A stretch of DNA of 50,796 nt from Opitutaceae bacterium (GTDB lineage Bacteria; Verrucomicrobiota; Verrucomicrobiia; Opitutales; Opitutaceae). Below the pieces are notes generated by a model that did no database searches, was not told where the DNA came from, and saw only the letters and a list, made by a program, of their open reading frames with translations. The stretch covers positions 1-50,796 of the forward strand of contig NZNM01000159.1 in assembly GCA_002694885.1 (NCBI GenBank), read 5' to 3'. This document shows, piece by piece, positions 26,574 through 35,962 of this stretch; the stretch's first letter is position 1, and each line of letters begins with the position of its first letter. Both the position numbers and the translations under genes were made by a program.

Positions 26574-27827
26574 TCACGATCCTGTCAATCGACGCATCAG
26601 GGCTACACCTGCTCCATCGTGTCTCGTTTTCCACGGACAACTTTTGATCTGCTCTACGAGCTCAAAGTCCCTTCCAGCAGTCGAGTTGAGAAAACGATCA
26701 ACCACAGCTTCATTCTCGTCCGATTCGACACTACAGGTACTGTAGACTAGCCAGCCGTTTTGTTTCGCAAATCGGGACGCCTGGCTCAGCATGCGATCCT
26801 GTAGTTCGATAAGTTGAGTCCTGTCTTCGGGTTTCATCCGCCACTTAACATCCGGCTTTTTTTGCAAAACACCGGTATTGCTGCAGGGAGCGTCCAGATA
26901 AACCCCTTCGAATTGCCCCGTCTCAACGATATCAATTTTGAAAAGGTCGCTCGCCAGTGTTCGAGCTCTTGAGATTCGCATTCGCTCTAGATTCTCTTTT
27001 AGCCGATCAAAGCGAGGACCCGGCAAATCGACCGCAACGATCTCCTGGAGTTCTTTGCCAAACAGCCTATCGAATAGAACCGTCTTTCCTCCCGGAGCCG
27101 CGCACAAGTCTAAGATACGGCCTTCCCTAAAAACTCCTTGCAGCACTTCAGGACCAACTCGAGTTCCGGGATCTTGGATATAGATCGCCCCTTCCTCGAG
27201 CAACCGGATTGCCTGCGGCCAACCGGATTTATCGATTCTGCGATAAGGCTCCCAAGAAGTTTCCTGCCCAATGCTATTGCTCCCCGATGATATCGGAAGG
27301 CAATAGAGCTCAGGCTCACGTTGATTCCAATCCGTGAATCTTTTCGCTTCTTCCCAACTGAATGACTCCACCCAACGGCGAATTAGCCACTCTGGATGGC
27401 TACTGATTTTCGCCAGTTCACACACAGATTCTGCTGAACTTCTGTCCAAAGCATCCAAATGCTGTCCTACCTTGCGCAAGACTGCATTGGCCATCGCCTT
27501 CTCTCCCGCGCTAAACCGTCTTCCAATCTCGCCAACGGCATTGTCCACGATCTGAGCCTTCTTATCCGGATCGGAGAGGATCTCAAACCCGGCTACCAAG
27601 AGCGCCGATCGCAAACCAGGGCGCGGTCGCTTGCGCAGGAAGCTATCGACAAGAAACTCTAGGAATCGAAGATGACGAACAACCCCATAAAGCAAGAATT
27701 GGCAACGGCGACGCATTCCGCTCTCCATCGAATCGGGTAAGCGCTCCAACAAATGAGAAAGCCTGGCTGGCTGGCTCAAAAACCTTTCCACTAGCCTAGT
27801 GCCCCAATTCCAAGACGTATCTCTCAT
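26574..27827 (-). CDS. rsmB: 16S rRNA m5C967-type methyltransferase RsmB
   Basis: A 417-residue RNA (cytosine-5) methyltransferase with the RsmB layout: an N-terminal NusB-like helical domain (about 30-130) and a C-terminal SAM domain. LDLCAAPGGKTVLFD (near 235) is SAM motif I, DAPCSNTGVL (near 310) holds the motif IV cysteine, and YSTCSVESDEN near the C terminus holds the catalytic motif VI cysteine. ATG 27827 is preferred to TTG 27833. It is convergent with the MFS gene and divergent from the GreA-domain gene. It modifies 16S rRNA during ribosome assembly. Confidence 0.9.
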   Translation of the reverse strand: MRDTSWNWGTRLVERFLSQPARLSHLLERLPDSMESGMRRRCQFLLYGVVRHLRFLEFLVDSFLRKRPRPGLRSALLVAGFEILSDPDKKAQIVDNAVGEIGRRFSAGEKAMANAVLRKVGQHLDALDRSSAESVCELAKISSHPEWLIRRWVESFSWEEAKRFTDWNQREPELYCLPISSGSNSIGQETSWEPYRRIDKSGWPQAIRLLEEGAIYIQDPGTRVGPEVLQGVFREGRILDLCAAPGGKTVLFDRLFGKELQEIVAVDLPGPRFDRLKENLERMRISRARTLASDLFKIDIVETGQFEGVYLDAPCSNTGVLQKKPDVKWRMKPEDRTQLIELQDRMLSQASRFAKQNGWLVYSTCSVESDENEAVVDRFLNSTAGRDFELVEQIKSCPWKTRHDGAGVALMRRLTGS

Positions 27828-27916
27828 TGCCAAACTCGATCTTGTTGCTCGAAGAGTCGCTCGTTGACAACCGCATAAAAAGACGCCTCTCTTAATGGTT
27901 TATTCGCAAAACTTTC

Positions 27917-29773
27917 ATGAACGAAGAAGCCGTACTAGAACTAATTACGCGGAAACCCGAACTCAAGCCGGCCAAAGAAAAGCTCGAGTCCATGCACCCT
28001 GGCAGCTATTGTATCCATCAAAGCTGGGGATTTGGACAAATAAAAGAGTACGATGAGGAAAGCGGCAAGCTGATCATCGACTTCGAAGGGAAAGAAGGGC
28101 ATCGGATGGATCCGGGCTTCTGTGTTGTCACCATGCAGGTGCTTCCTCCCGATCATCTTATGGCTCGCAAAGAGACCGAGCCAGAAGCGATCGCCGAGCT
28201 GGTTTCCAAGAACCAAGGAAATTTGATCGTAGAATTGCTGAAGCAATATCCCAATGGCGCCGCTAGCGCTGTCGAGGTGGAAAGCATTCTCAACCAGGTC
28301 GTAGGCGCTGATACATTTAAAAAGTGGTGGACAGCTACCAAGAAGATTTTAGCGAAAGATCCTCGCATCGCCGTTCCGCCTCGCAAAACGGGCATGTACG
28401 TTTTGAGGGAAGAACCTGTTAGCATTGAAGAAGAGCTAATCGAAGAATACAATGAAACCCAGTCTGCCAAACGCCGCGTTCTAATCGCCGACAAATTGCT
28501 GGATACTGTTCGTGAAAAGCCTGAGATCGAAGATAAGCTCGCTGTAGTTCTTCATGGATTGACCACCGCCGTTAAGGAATCCAATCAGCTATCGCTGGCG
28601 GAAAAGTTAAGGGGCGCCTGGATCCGCAATGACCTGGCTGAGATCTTGGAAGTCGATATTGCCGATTTCGAACCAACGCTACTGGAGCTCGTTAGAGAGC
28701 CCGACACGCTCGACACCCTCGTTAAAGACCTGCCTACCACCTTGCAAACGAGGGCGCTTGAGCTAATCAAGGAGTCTCATCCTGCCGACTGGAAAGAGAT
28801 CTCATTCAATTTGCTGAAAAACAGTAGCGGGAAATTCACTACGGATTGCGTAAACTTTCTATTGCAAAACGGTTTTGATAAGGAGCTTTTGGAAACGTTC
28901 GAACGCTGGCAAACCGAGCAGAATCTAAAGGAGCCGGTGCTCTTGTGGATCGTCAAGAATCGAAACTCCCGGAAATTCGGGAATCTAGTTCGGCCAATGA
29001 TCACTCCTCGATTATTAAATGCGATTTTCTACGCCATCGACTATGAAGCGCTGCAGATCTCAACGACTCGCCGCATCCCGCTCGCAGAAGTTCTGAGCGA
29101 AGACACAGAGCTGATTCCCGACTTGCTCGCGGATGCCGATTCGGAAACGGCCCGCGATTTGGCCAACAACTTGCTTCTCAACCAAGGCTTCGAAGAACTG
29201 ACCAAAAAATCTCTGCTCGCCCGCTTCATCAAGATATTCCCCGCAGTTCAATCCTTGCTGGAAACAGGGGAGGAAAGCAAAGCCTCCGGATTAATTGTAT
29301 CCAAGGAAAGCTACGACAAGGCGGTGGCCGAATACGACGATTTGGTTACCAAGCAGATCCCCGAAAATAGCAAGGCGATCGGCTTGGCTCGGGAACTGGG
29401 CGACTTGAAGGAAAACTCCGAGTACAAGATGGCCAAGCAAGACCAATCATTGCTGCTAGCTCGACGGAATAAGCTGGAGATGGATCTGCAAAAAGCGAAA
29501 ATCTCCGACTTCTCGGAGATCGGAACCGAAGCAGTAGGTATTGGAAGTGTGGTTACACTTCTAGATGAGAACAAAAACAAGGAAATCACCTACACGATTC
29601 TCGGAGCCTGGGACAGCGATCCCGATAAACAGATTATCTCTTATCGCACGCCGTTAGGCAAAGCCCTTCTAGGTAAAACTCCCGGCGACGAAATCGAACT
29701 TCATATCGAAGGAGTTGATAGTCTACTGAAGGTCGTCTCCATCGAACGCTATGTCGACCTCGTGGCCAGCTAG
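27917..29773 (+). CDS. Large GreA/GreB-domain transcription elongation factor
   Basis: A 618-residue protein. Only the last 160 residues are GreA-like. A coiled coil from about 460 carries the acidic tip GDLKENSEY at 495-503, with the Asp and Glu needed for RNA polymerase cleavage stimulation. The C-terminal FKBP-like GreA/B domain (about 535-617) contains ISYRTPLGKALLGKTPGDE. The N-terminal 450 residues are a small beta domain (SWGFGQIKEYDEESGKLIID, near 35-55) and a long helical part of unknown role. Ordinary GreA is about 158 residues; long Gre proteins of this plan are known from chlamydiae, so this may be a shared PVC feature. No separate greA is in the window. A terminator follows. Confidence 0.87.
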   Translation: MNEEAVLELITRKPELKPAKEKLESMHPGSYCIHQSWGFGQIKEYDEESGKLIIDFEGKEGHRMDPGFCVVTMQVLPPDHLMARKETEPEAIAELVSKNQGNLIVELLKQYPNGAASAVEVESILNQVVGADTFKKWWTATKKILAKDPRIAVPPRKTGMYVLREEPVSIEEELIEEYNETQSAKRRVLIADKLLDTVREKPEIEDKLAVVLHGLTTAVKESNQLSLAEKLRGAWIRNDLAEILEVDIADFEPTLLELVREPDTLDTLVKDLPTTLQTRALELIKESHPADWKEISFNLLKNSSGKFTTDCVNFLLQNGFDKELLETFERWQTEQNLKEPVLLWIVKNRNSRKFGNLVRPMITPRLLNAIFYAIDYEALQISTTRRIPLAEVLSEDTELIPDLLADADSETARDLANNLLLNQGFEELTKKSLLARFIKIFPAVQSLLETGEESKASGLIVSKESYDKAVAEYDDLVTKQIPENSKAIGLARELGDLKENSEYKMAKQDQSLLLARRNKLEMDLQKAKISDFSEIGTEAVGIGSVVTLLDENKNKEITYTILGAWDSDPDKQIISYRTPLGKALLGKTPGDEIELHIEGVDSLLKVVSIERYVDLVAS

Positions 29774-29796
29774 TTAATACCTTCGAACTCAGTTTC

Positions 29797-29831
29797 AAGC
29801 CGCGGCTGCACAATGACAGCGCGGCTTTTTT
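29797..29831 (+). terminator. Intrinsic terminator after the GreA-domain gene
   Basis: Stem AAGCCGCG (29797-29804) with CGCGGCTT (29820-29827), a 15-nt loop with a small inner stem, then a run of six T residues. It is 24 bp after the stop codon. Confidence 0.85.
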
Positions 29832-29868
29832 ACTTCTTAATCCTCCATTCTTTCTACTTACTGCTCTT

Positions 29869-30801
29869 ATGAAGCCCGCCTGGGACACTTTGAAAGTGCT
29901 GGCAGAGCCAACGCGGTTGCGTATTTTGGCAATGCTTCTGAGCGAAGAGCTGTCCGTCGCCGAGTTGCAAGAAGCTCTAGGCATGTCCCAATCGCGAATC
30001 TCATCGCAATTGGCTCTCCTGCGACAAGCTGATCTTGTGGTCGACCGTCGCGATGGAAAAAAGAGCTTCTATTCTATTCAGCCACATCTCGAAGCGTCGG
30101 ATGAATCGCTAATCAAAGCTGCGATCAATGCGGTAGCCAACTCCCCCGAAATGAAGGAAGACGAGGAGAGCTTGCGACGCGTCATTCAAAAGCGGAGAAA
30201 AGTGGCAGAAGAATACTTCAATCTTATCGCTGGGAGGTTGGGGAAGAATTATTGTCCCGGTCGATCCTGGGAGGCAATTGGCCATATGCTTCTGCACTTC
30301 GTACCCAAGATTGTAGTAGCCGATCTCGGAGCTGGAGAAGGCATGATTTCTCAACTTATCGCCCGCCAAGCTGAGAGCGTTTATTGCATCGATAATTCCC
30401 CCCAAATGGTAGAAGTCGGAAAGGAACTCGCAGAACGCAATTGCCTCGAGAATCTCCACTATCTGCTTGGCGATATTGAAGACGCGCCGCTCAAGGATGA
30501 GACCGCTCATATTTCACTTCTGAGCCAAGCCCTTCATCACGCAAACCGGCCCGAAAAAGCGATCGCAGAAGCATTTCGAATCACGAAACGCGGCGGACGG
30601 ATAATTATTTTGGATTTGAAGGAGCACAGCTTCGAAAAGGCGCGGGAATTGTATGCCGATACCTGGCTAGGCTTCGCTGAGAACAAAATCCACTCTTGGC
30701 TCAACAACGCCGGATTCGAAAATGTCTCCGTTTCGACCGTTGCGAAGGAAGATGACGAGCCTCATTTTGAAACGATTCTCGCGACTGGTATCAAACGGTA
30801 G
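29869..30801 (+). CDS. ArsR-type regulator fused to a SAM methyltransferase
   Basis: A 310-residue fusion. Residues 1-90 are an ArsR/SmtB winged helix (LAEPTRLRILAMLL; recognition helix ELQEALGMSQSRISSQLALL). Residues about 140-310 are a class I methyltransferase (VVADLGAGEGMISQLIA as motif I, HISLLSQALHHANRPEKAI, ITKRGGRIIILDL). No cysteine metal site of the ArsR type is apparent near the DNA-binding helix. In other bacteria such fusions often lie beside methionine-cycle genes, but there are none here. Its TAG stop is part of the short repeat at 30797. Confidence 0.87.
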   Translation: MKPAWDTLKVLAEPTRLRILAMLLSEELSVAELQEALGMSQSRISSQLALLRQADLVVDRRDGKKSFYSIQPHLEASDESLIKAAINAVANSPEMKEDEESLRRVIQKRRKVAEEYFNLIAGRLGKNYCPGRSWEAIGHMLLHFVPKIVVADLGAGEGMISQLIARQAESVYCIDNSPQMVEVGKELAERNCLENLHYLLGDIEDAPLKDETAHISLLSQALHHANRPEKAIAEAFRITKRGGRIIILDLKEHSFEKARELYADTWLGFAENKIHSWLNNAGFENVSVSTVAKEDDEPHFETILATGIKR

Positions 30802-30819
30802 GGCTGGCTATCCCCTACC
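30797..30819. repeat. Short palindrome overlapping a stop codon (family B)
   Basis: GGTAGGGCTGGC then TATCCCCTACC: a 23-bp unit with the family B foot. The TAG at 30799-30801 is the stop of the ArsR-methyltransferase gene. ptsI ends, convergently, 19 bp further on. Confidence 0.55.
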
Positions 30820-30837
30820 CAAAGCGATCGTACTGGC

Positions 30838-32601
30838 CTACGATATCGACTCCATTCGCGAATTGTAGAATGCAGTCAGGTTCTCGAGAATTTTTATACC
30901 ATCCGTTTCTGAAAGAGCCATTTTAGCTAAGTCACGAGCTTCGCTTAGCTCCATGCTCTGAACCACGAATTTGGCATGAGGCAATAAGCTGGGCGACATG
31001 CTCAATGATTCGATCCCGAGGCCAATTAGTAAGGGAACCAAAATCGGATCTCCCGCCATCTCGCCGCATATCGACACTTCAACGTTCCCTTCGCGAGCGT
31101 TCTTGACGACCATGTCCAGCATTCTGATCACCGCCGGATGCGTTGGTTCGTAAAGATGGGCAACTCGGTCATTCAATCGATCAACCGCCATGAGGTACTG
31201 AATCAGGTCATTCGATCCGATGCTGAAAAACGAGCATTCGGAAACGAGTGTATCACAAGCGATTGCAGCGCTCGGGATCTCAATCATAGATCCGGTTTCA
31301 ATCGATTCATCAAACGCTATCTCTTCGCTGCGCAACTGCTCTTTGGCGATTTCCAGGCATTCATTTGCCTGCTTCAACTCCTCGAAGCCGCTAATCATTG
31401 GATACATGATTCTGACATTTCCATGCACGCTGGCTCGCAAGATAGCGCGCAGCTGCGTAGTGAAAATATCTATATTATCGAGGCAGTATCTTATCGCTCG
31501 GTAACCAAGAAATGGATTAAATTCATGTTGCATTCCCAGCTCTGGAGATAGAGACATTTTATCTCCGCCCAAGTCGAGAGTCCGGATAACAACGGGCCTC
31601 CCGCCCATTGCTTCGGCTGCGCCACGATAGGCTTCAAATTGCTCATCCTCTGTCGGCAGCGATCTTGTATTGAGAAACAAATACTCAGTCCGAAATAAGC
31701 CGACGCCATCGGCTCCGATCTCCACCGCCTTTACCGATTCCTCCGCTGACTCGATATTCGCCTGGAGCTGGATTGGGTGACCGTCCTGGGTCTCGGATAC
31801 TTTTTTTGAGAATGCAAACAGCCGCTCCTCTATCGAAGCCCGTTCATCCTTAAGCTTCCCGTAGCGAAAGAGCGTATCCTCGCTGGGATTGACCACTACT
31901 TTGCCTTCGTATCCGTCTACAAGCACAATGTCTCCCGGAACGACGCTTTGGGAAATATTACCGAGTCCAACCACCGCAGGGATATTCATCGACCTAGCCA
32001 CGATAACCGTATGGCCCGTTTTTCCCCCGAGATCAGTTACGAGGGCCAGCACATGATCCTTATCGATGCTAGCGGAGTCCGAGGGAGCGATTTCTTGAGC
32101 GACAACGACGTGCTTATTATCTGGCCGTTCACCATCATCCAGGGATTCGCCCGTCAGATTGCTAATCAGGCGACGCATGACATCTCGAATATCGCTCGCC
32201 CGTTCGCGAAGATACTCGTCGTCGATCTGCCCAAACGCCTCAATATAACGCGTACCCACTCGCCAAAGCGAGGCTTCCACATTTTCCTCAGCCGCTTGCA
32301 TTTCTCTGACGATCTCGTCGATCAGAGCCTGGTCCTCCAGCACCATTAGATGGGCATCGAAGATTCTAGCTTCTTCCTCACCCAGACTGCCCTCGACTTG
32401 ATCACGAATCTTCTGGATCTGCTTTCTGGTGGACAACAGAGCGTTTTCAAAGCGGGCAACCTCCGCATGATGATGCTCGATTTCCACTTGGTACTTCGGA
32501 ATGGCGATTTCCTTTTCGCGCAGGATCGAAACAGGACCATGAGCGATTCCCGGCGATGCTCCGATCCCCGAATACTCTCTTTCCTCTTTCCTCGATTCCA
32601 T
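30838..32601 (-). CDS. ptsI: PTS enzyme I (PEP-protein phosphotransferase)
   Basis: First phosphoryl carrier of the sugar phosphotransferase system: it takes phosphate from PEP to a histidine and hands it to HPr. The start is set at ATG 32601 (MESRKEEREYSG), since enzyme I proteins begin shortly before GIGASPGIA; the open frame runs 24 codons further up into ispE. The active-site histidine is H197 in GGKTGHTVIVARSMN. The PEP-binding barrel has GVGLFRTEYLF, FLGYRAIRY and FSIGSNDLIQY, and a catalytic Cys in ICGEMAGD. Length 587, close to the usual 570-575. No HPr or EII genes are nearby. ispE, 68 bp upstream on the same strand, may share its transcript. Confidence 0.95.
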   Translation of the reverse strand: MESRKEEREYSGIGASPGIAHGPVSILREKEIAIPKYQVEIEHHHAEVARFENALLSTRKQIQKIRDQVEGSLGEEEARIFDAHLMVLEDQALIDEIVREMQAAEENVEASLWRVGTRYIEAFGQIDDEYLRERASDIRDVMRRLISNLTGESLDDGERPDNKHVVVAQEIAPSDSASIDKDHVLALVTDLGGKTGHTVIVARSMNIPAVVGLGNISQSVVPGDIVLVDGYEGKVVVNPSEDTLFRYGKLKDERASIEERLFAFSKKVSETQDGHPIQLQANIESAEESVKAVEIGADGVGLFRTEYLFLNTRSLPTEDEQFEAYRGAAEAMGGRPVVIRTLDLGGDKMSLSPELGMQHEFNPFLGYRAIRYCLDNIDIFTTQLRAILRASVHGNVRIMYPMISGFEELKQANECLEIAKEQLRSEEIAFDESIETGSMIEIPSAAIACDTLVSECSFFSIGSNDLIQYLMAVDRLNDRVAHLYEPTHPAVIRMLDMVVKNAREGNVEVSICGEMAGDPILVPLLIGLGIESLSMSPSLLPHAKFVVQSMELSEARDLAKMALSETDGIKILENLTAFYNSRMESIS

Positions 32602-32669
32602 TGTAACGTAGCAATTGATAACTGGCCAGGCCGCGACTGAAACAGCAGCGAACCCGCCCTCGCTGGGCT

Positions 32670-33581
32670 TCACGATGAAATGCTCGGATATTCCGTCAAC
32701 CCTATATCCGTAATAGTGGTTTCTTGGAAAAACGCTTGTTCACCCCAGCACTCCCGAACGATTTCCTTAATCCGCCCATACTCATGACTCGAACCCAAGG
32801 CAAAACAAGCGCTTCCGCTACCTGACATCAAACCTCGGCAACCGGTATCATCGGATATCCTCTCCAGTAATAGCGGGATCCCCGGATACTTCGCGCCAAC
32901 CACCGAATCGAAGCTATTTTCCAAAAGATCCGGCAAAGGCAAGTCGCCATTACGCCATCGATCCAACACGTTTTCCACATCATCTGCACTAGCATAACAC
33001 GATCTTTTAGCCGCCAATGCCTTATAGGCCCAAACCGTCGATATCCCAAAACTTGGTTTGAACAAGGCGACTGAGGTTCCTACGAGCGACTGTCGACAGG
33101 GCCCACCCAATGGTTCCAGCTCCTCGCCGCGACCTCTCATAATGAGGGGTTTCCCGTTGAGAAATAGCGGGCAGTCAGACCCGAGACCGGCAGCCAGTTC
33201 CAATAGAGCCTTTCCGTCGTCGATCCCGAACAAAGCCGACAAGCCTCTAAGGACTCCAGCCGCATCACTACTACCCCCTCCCAATCCAGCCCCAATAGGA
33301 ATGCGTTTCACGATTTCTATATCGAGGCCTTCCTCAATACCGAATCTATCGAAAAATCCCTCTGCGGCCCTCCAAGCTAGATTGTCTGCTCCTTCAGAGA
33401 GCTCTATTCCTTCTGTTCTCAAGCGGATGCCCCGATTATTCGGACTTCTGCTCAATCGAAGCGTGTCTCCGAATTCAAGCGGAGCGACTAAGCTAATAAG
33501 ATCGTGGAAACCATCCCCTCTCCTGCCGGTGACGGCTAGCAGCAAGTTGATTTTGGCGGGACAACACAGCTCGATTTGCAT
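32670..33581 (-). CDS. ispE: 4-(cytidine-5'-diphospho)-2-C-methyl-erythritol kinase
   Basis: MEP isoprenoid pathway kinase, fourth step. The start is placed at ATG 33581 (MQIELCCPAKINL), where family members begin; an in-frame extension to 33638 is less likely. The GHMP kinase motif is PIGAGLGGGSSDAAGVL (near residue 90). PAKINLLL at the N terminus and a C-terminal MSGSGSACFAL are further family marks. Length 303. The neighbouring plus-strand genes include ispD and ispF, so three MEP genes lie within 4 kb. The gene is divergent from pyrF, with promoters expected in 33582-33723. Confidence 0.94.
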   Translation of the reverse strand: MQIELCCPAKINLLLAVTGRRGDGFHDLISLVAPLEFGDTLRLSRSPNNRGIRLRTEGIELSEGADNLAWRAAEGFFDRFGIEEGLDIEIVKRIPIGAGLGGGSSDAAGVLRGLSALFGIDDGKALLELAAGLGSDCPLFLNGKPLIMRGRGEELEPLGGPCRQSLVGTSVALFKPSFGISTVWAYKALAAKRSCYASADDVENVLDRWRNGDLPLPDLLENSFDSVVGAKYPGIPLLLERISDDTGCRGLMSGSGSACFALGSSHEYGRIKEIVRECWGEQAFFQETTITDIGLTEYPSISS

Positions 33582-33723
33582 GGGCAAAATGTTAAACCCT
33601 TTCCAAGCTGGGTGGCTGGAGCCATTGAGCAAGCTCACAATTATTCAAGAACTTCGGGAGTCGATTCAACCTATTTGCCTTTGCCAGCTAACCTGTATCC
33701 TATCTTGATAATTCATTGCGAAT

Positions 33724-34440
33724 ATGGGTACCGAAAACGAAACCATCCAATGCGAGCTCATTCTCGCTCTAGATCTCGAAGACCGCCAATCCGCAATAGA
33801 ACTCGTTCGGCGAGCGGGAGACGAACTTCAATGGGTCAAGATCGGACTGCAAATGTTCACTCGCTATGGCCCCGAATATGTGCGAGAAATCGCCGACCTA
33901 GGAAAACGCGTCTTTCTCGATCTAAAGCTGCATGACATCCCCAATACGGTCGGCAAGGCCGTCGAATCGATAAGTGAACTGCCGATCAACATGCTGACGA
34001 TTCACACATGCGGAGGAAAGGAGATGATCGAGAGAGCCGTCACTGCCCAGCAAGAAACGGCTCCCGACCTCAAGCTTCTAGGCGTAACCGTTCTAACGTC
34101 TATGGATGCGGCTTCCTTGTCTGAAATTGGACTGAACCGAAGTCCCGAAGAGCAGGTTCTCGCGATGGCGAACTTGGCAGCAGAATCCGGAATGAGTGGC
34201 CTCGTTTGCTCTCCCCACGAGGTTGCAAAGATCGGCGGCCTCCACGGCGATAGGTTTACACTGGTAACTCCAGGCATCAGACCTTCCGGCTCGGACGCCG
34301 GCGACCAGAAGCGCATCATGACACCGTCGGAGGCCGCGGAAGCGGGAAGCGACTTCATCGTTGTCGGACGGCCTATCTACAACGCCGATGATCCCGAAGC
34401 GGTTGTTCACGGTATACATGAAGAGCTGCAAATGTCGTGA
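33724..34440 (+). CDS. pyrF: Orotidine 5'-phosphate decarboxylase
   Basis: Last step of UMP synthesis. A 238-residue TIM barrel of the short PyrF group. The catalytic DxKxxD array is in FLDLKLHDIPNTVG (near 60-73), LALDLEDR lies at the N terminus, TPGIRPSGSDAGDQKR closes over phosphate, and VGRPIYNADDP ends the barrel. It is the first gene of a plus-strand run. Its stop overlaps the next start by 4 bp (GTGA), which implies translational coupling. Confidence 0.95.
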   Translation: MGTENETIQCELILALDLEDRQSAIELVRRAGDELQWVKIGLQMFTRYGPEYVREIADLGKRVFLDLKLHDIPNTVGKAVESISELPINMLTIHTCGGKEMIERAVTAQQETAPDLKLLGVTVLTSMDAASLSEIGLNRSPEEQVLAMANLAAESGMSGLVCSPHEVAKIGGLHGDRFTLVTPGIRPSGSDAGDQKRIMTPSEAAEAGSDFIVVGRPIYNADDPEAVVHGIHEELQMS

Positions 34441-35246
34441 CGCACCAGGATTTTGTTACCAAGTTCCTCAAAGGCCTCGGAGCTGAGATCGGAGCCTTCG
34501 AATCGCCCGTGCCAGGAATTAAGCCGATCTACATCGACAAGTTTAAAGAATTTGCCGGAATACCCTGCAAAGCGGACTATTACGGAGAAGCTATCAACCT
34601 CCCGTTTCTAGATGAATCTCTCGACTACATCGTCGCATCGCATGTTCTTGAACACTCCGCCAATCCAATCGCAGCGCTTGGTGAATGGTATCGAGCGCTT
34701 AAACCAGGCGGGATCGCCTATGTAATCGTTCCGGACAAGCGCTATACTTGGGACCGGGATCGCCCCGACACTACATTGGAGCACATGATTGAAGACTATC
34801 AGAATGGGGTGACTGACTGCGATCCGACTCACATTGACGATTTTGCTTTCGGAATCGATTGGGCTGAATTCGCGGCGATAACGGAAGAGAATCTCATTGA
34901 AGCGCAACGGCGGCACTACGCTGATTCCTGCAAGGAACAAGTCGCGCGAGGCGAGGATATCAACATACATTTCCATGTATTCACCCCCGGTAATTTCAAG
35001 TCCCTAATTGCTGACGCTTCACGAATGGAATCGATACCCTACGATTGGGAGACCAAAGCTTTTGAAGAGCAATTTCCAGCCGAACACAAGAACGGCATTC
35101 TAGCCATACTAGAAAAGCGGGCGAAAAAGGAATGGCGCCACGCTGTTCCAAACGTCGTTCACAAACTATTCCACCACTCCTACCCCCTAACCAGCACTGC
35201 AATTTCGTTCGAAAAACATTGGAAGACAGCGAACAACAATCAATAG
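34437..35246 (+). CDS. SAM-dependent methyltransferase (Methyltransf_11 type)
   Basis: A 269-residue protein starting with GTG that overlaps the pyrF stop. The class I methyltransferase core is short. GAEIGAFESPVPG (near 15-27) stands where motif I is expected but lacks the usual GxGxG. INLPFLDESLDYIVASHVLEHSANP (near 58-82) and LKPGGIAYVIVPD are typical of the family, often seen near cell-surface polysaccharide genes. The C-terminal 130 residues are specific and unrecognised. The substrate is unknown. ispD probably begins inside its last codons. Confidence 0.82.
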   Translation: MTHQDFVTKFLKGLGAEIGAFESPVPGIKPIYIDKFKEFAGIPCKADYYGEAINLPFLDESLDYIVASHVLEHSANPIAALGEWYRALKPGGIAYVIVPDKRYTWDRDRPDTTLEHMIEDYQNGVTDCDPTHIDDFAFGIDWAEFAAITEENLIEAQRRHYADSCKEQVARGEDINIHFHVFTPGNFKSLIADASRMESIPYDWETKAFEEQFPAEHKNGILAILEKRAKKEWRHAVPNVVHKLFHHSYPLTSTAISFEKHWKTANNNQ

Positions 35247-35935
35247 CGGCGATTCTCCTTGCAGGAGGTTCAGGCAGGAGGCTTTCCACCGAAAGCGAGG
35301 ACAAGATCCTGTTGAAAATCGGTGAGAAACCGATCATTCAATACTCGATGGAAGCCTTCGCCGAGAGCGAAAGTGTGGACACCTTAGCCATTGTATTTCG
35401 CAACGAACGTCAACGTCAGGCGATAGCGAAGGCCGTTCCCGAAACGCTAACCCATTCGCTAATTTGGGTAAAAGGTGGAGCGGAGCGCCAGGACTCCGTT
35501 TGGGCGGGCCTACAAGCTCTTCCCAGCCAAACGGATATCGTCCTCATTCATGATGGCGCTCGACCCATGATTACCAGTCAAGCGATTGGCCAAGTAGCCT
35601 TGGCCGCTGAAACCAGCCAAGCGGCTTGCGTTGCCAGCAGAGTCACCAACACTATCAAAAAAGTCGAGCATTCGAATGGTGGATACGTTTTGAACACGTT
35701 GAATCGAGATGAGCTTTGGTCTATGGAAACTCCTCAGGCATTCAAGTATTCGCTTATTTATGACGGATACTCCGAGGTAATCGCCTCCAGTCAGAAAATC
35801 ACCGACGATCTAGCGGCAATCGAAAGCCAGTCCGTTCCGGTTGCGTTTATTGAAAATCCAAATCCCAACCCGAAGTTGACCAATCCCGAAGACATCGCCT
35901 ATCTTGAGTTCCTAATGCGGCGTTTCCCAAATTGA
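35219..35935 (+). CDS. ispD: 2-C-methyl-D-erythritol 4-phosphate cytidylyltransferase
   Basis: Third MEP pathway enzyme (MEP + CTP to CDP-ME). The sequence IAAILLAGGSGRRLSTESEDK matches the nucleotide-binding N terminus; the usual PKQ is represented by EDKI. GGAERQDSVWAGL (near 85), VLIHDGARPMI and TPQAFKYSLI (near 185) are conserved. The protein must begin just upstream of IAAILL. The only suitable in-frame start is TTG at 35219, which overlaps the methyltransferase gene by 28 bp; no ATG or GTG is available there. Length about 238. ispF follows 27 bp downstream. Confidence 0.9.
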   Translation: MEDSEQQSIAAILLAGGSGRRLSTESEDKILLKIGEKPIIQYSMEAFAESESVDTLAIVFRNERQRQAIAKAVPETLTHSLIWVKGGAERQDSVWAGLQALPSQTDIVLIHDGARPMITSQAIGQVALAAETSQAACVASRVTNTIKKVEHSNGGYVLNTLNRDELWSMETPQAFKYSLIYDGYSEVIASSQKITDDLAAIESQSVPVAFIENPNPNPKLTNPEDIAYLEFLMRRFPN

Positions 35936-35962
35936 GAATTCCGTCAGCAATCTACAGACTCA

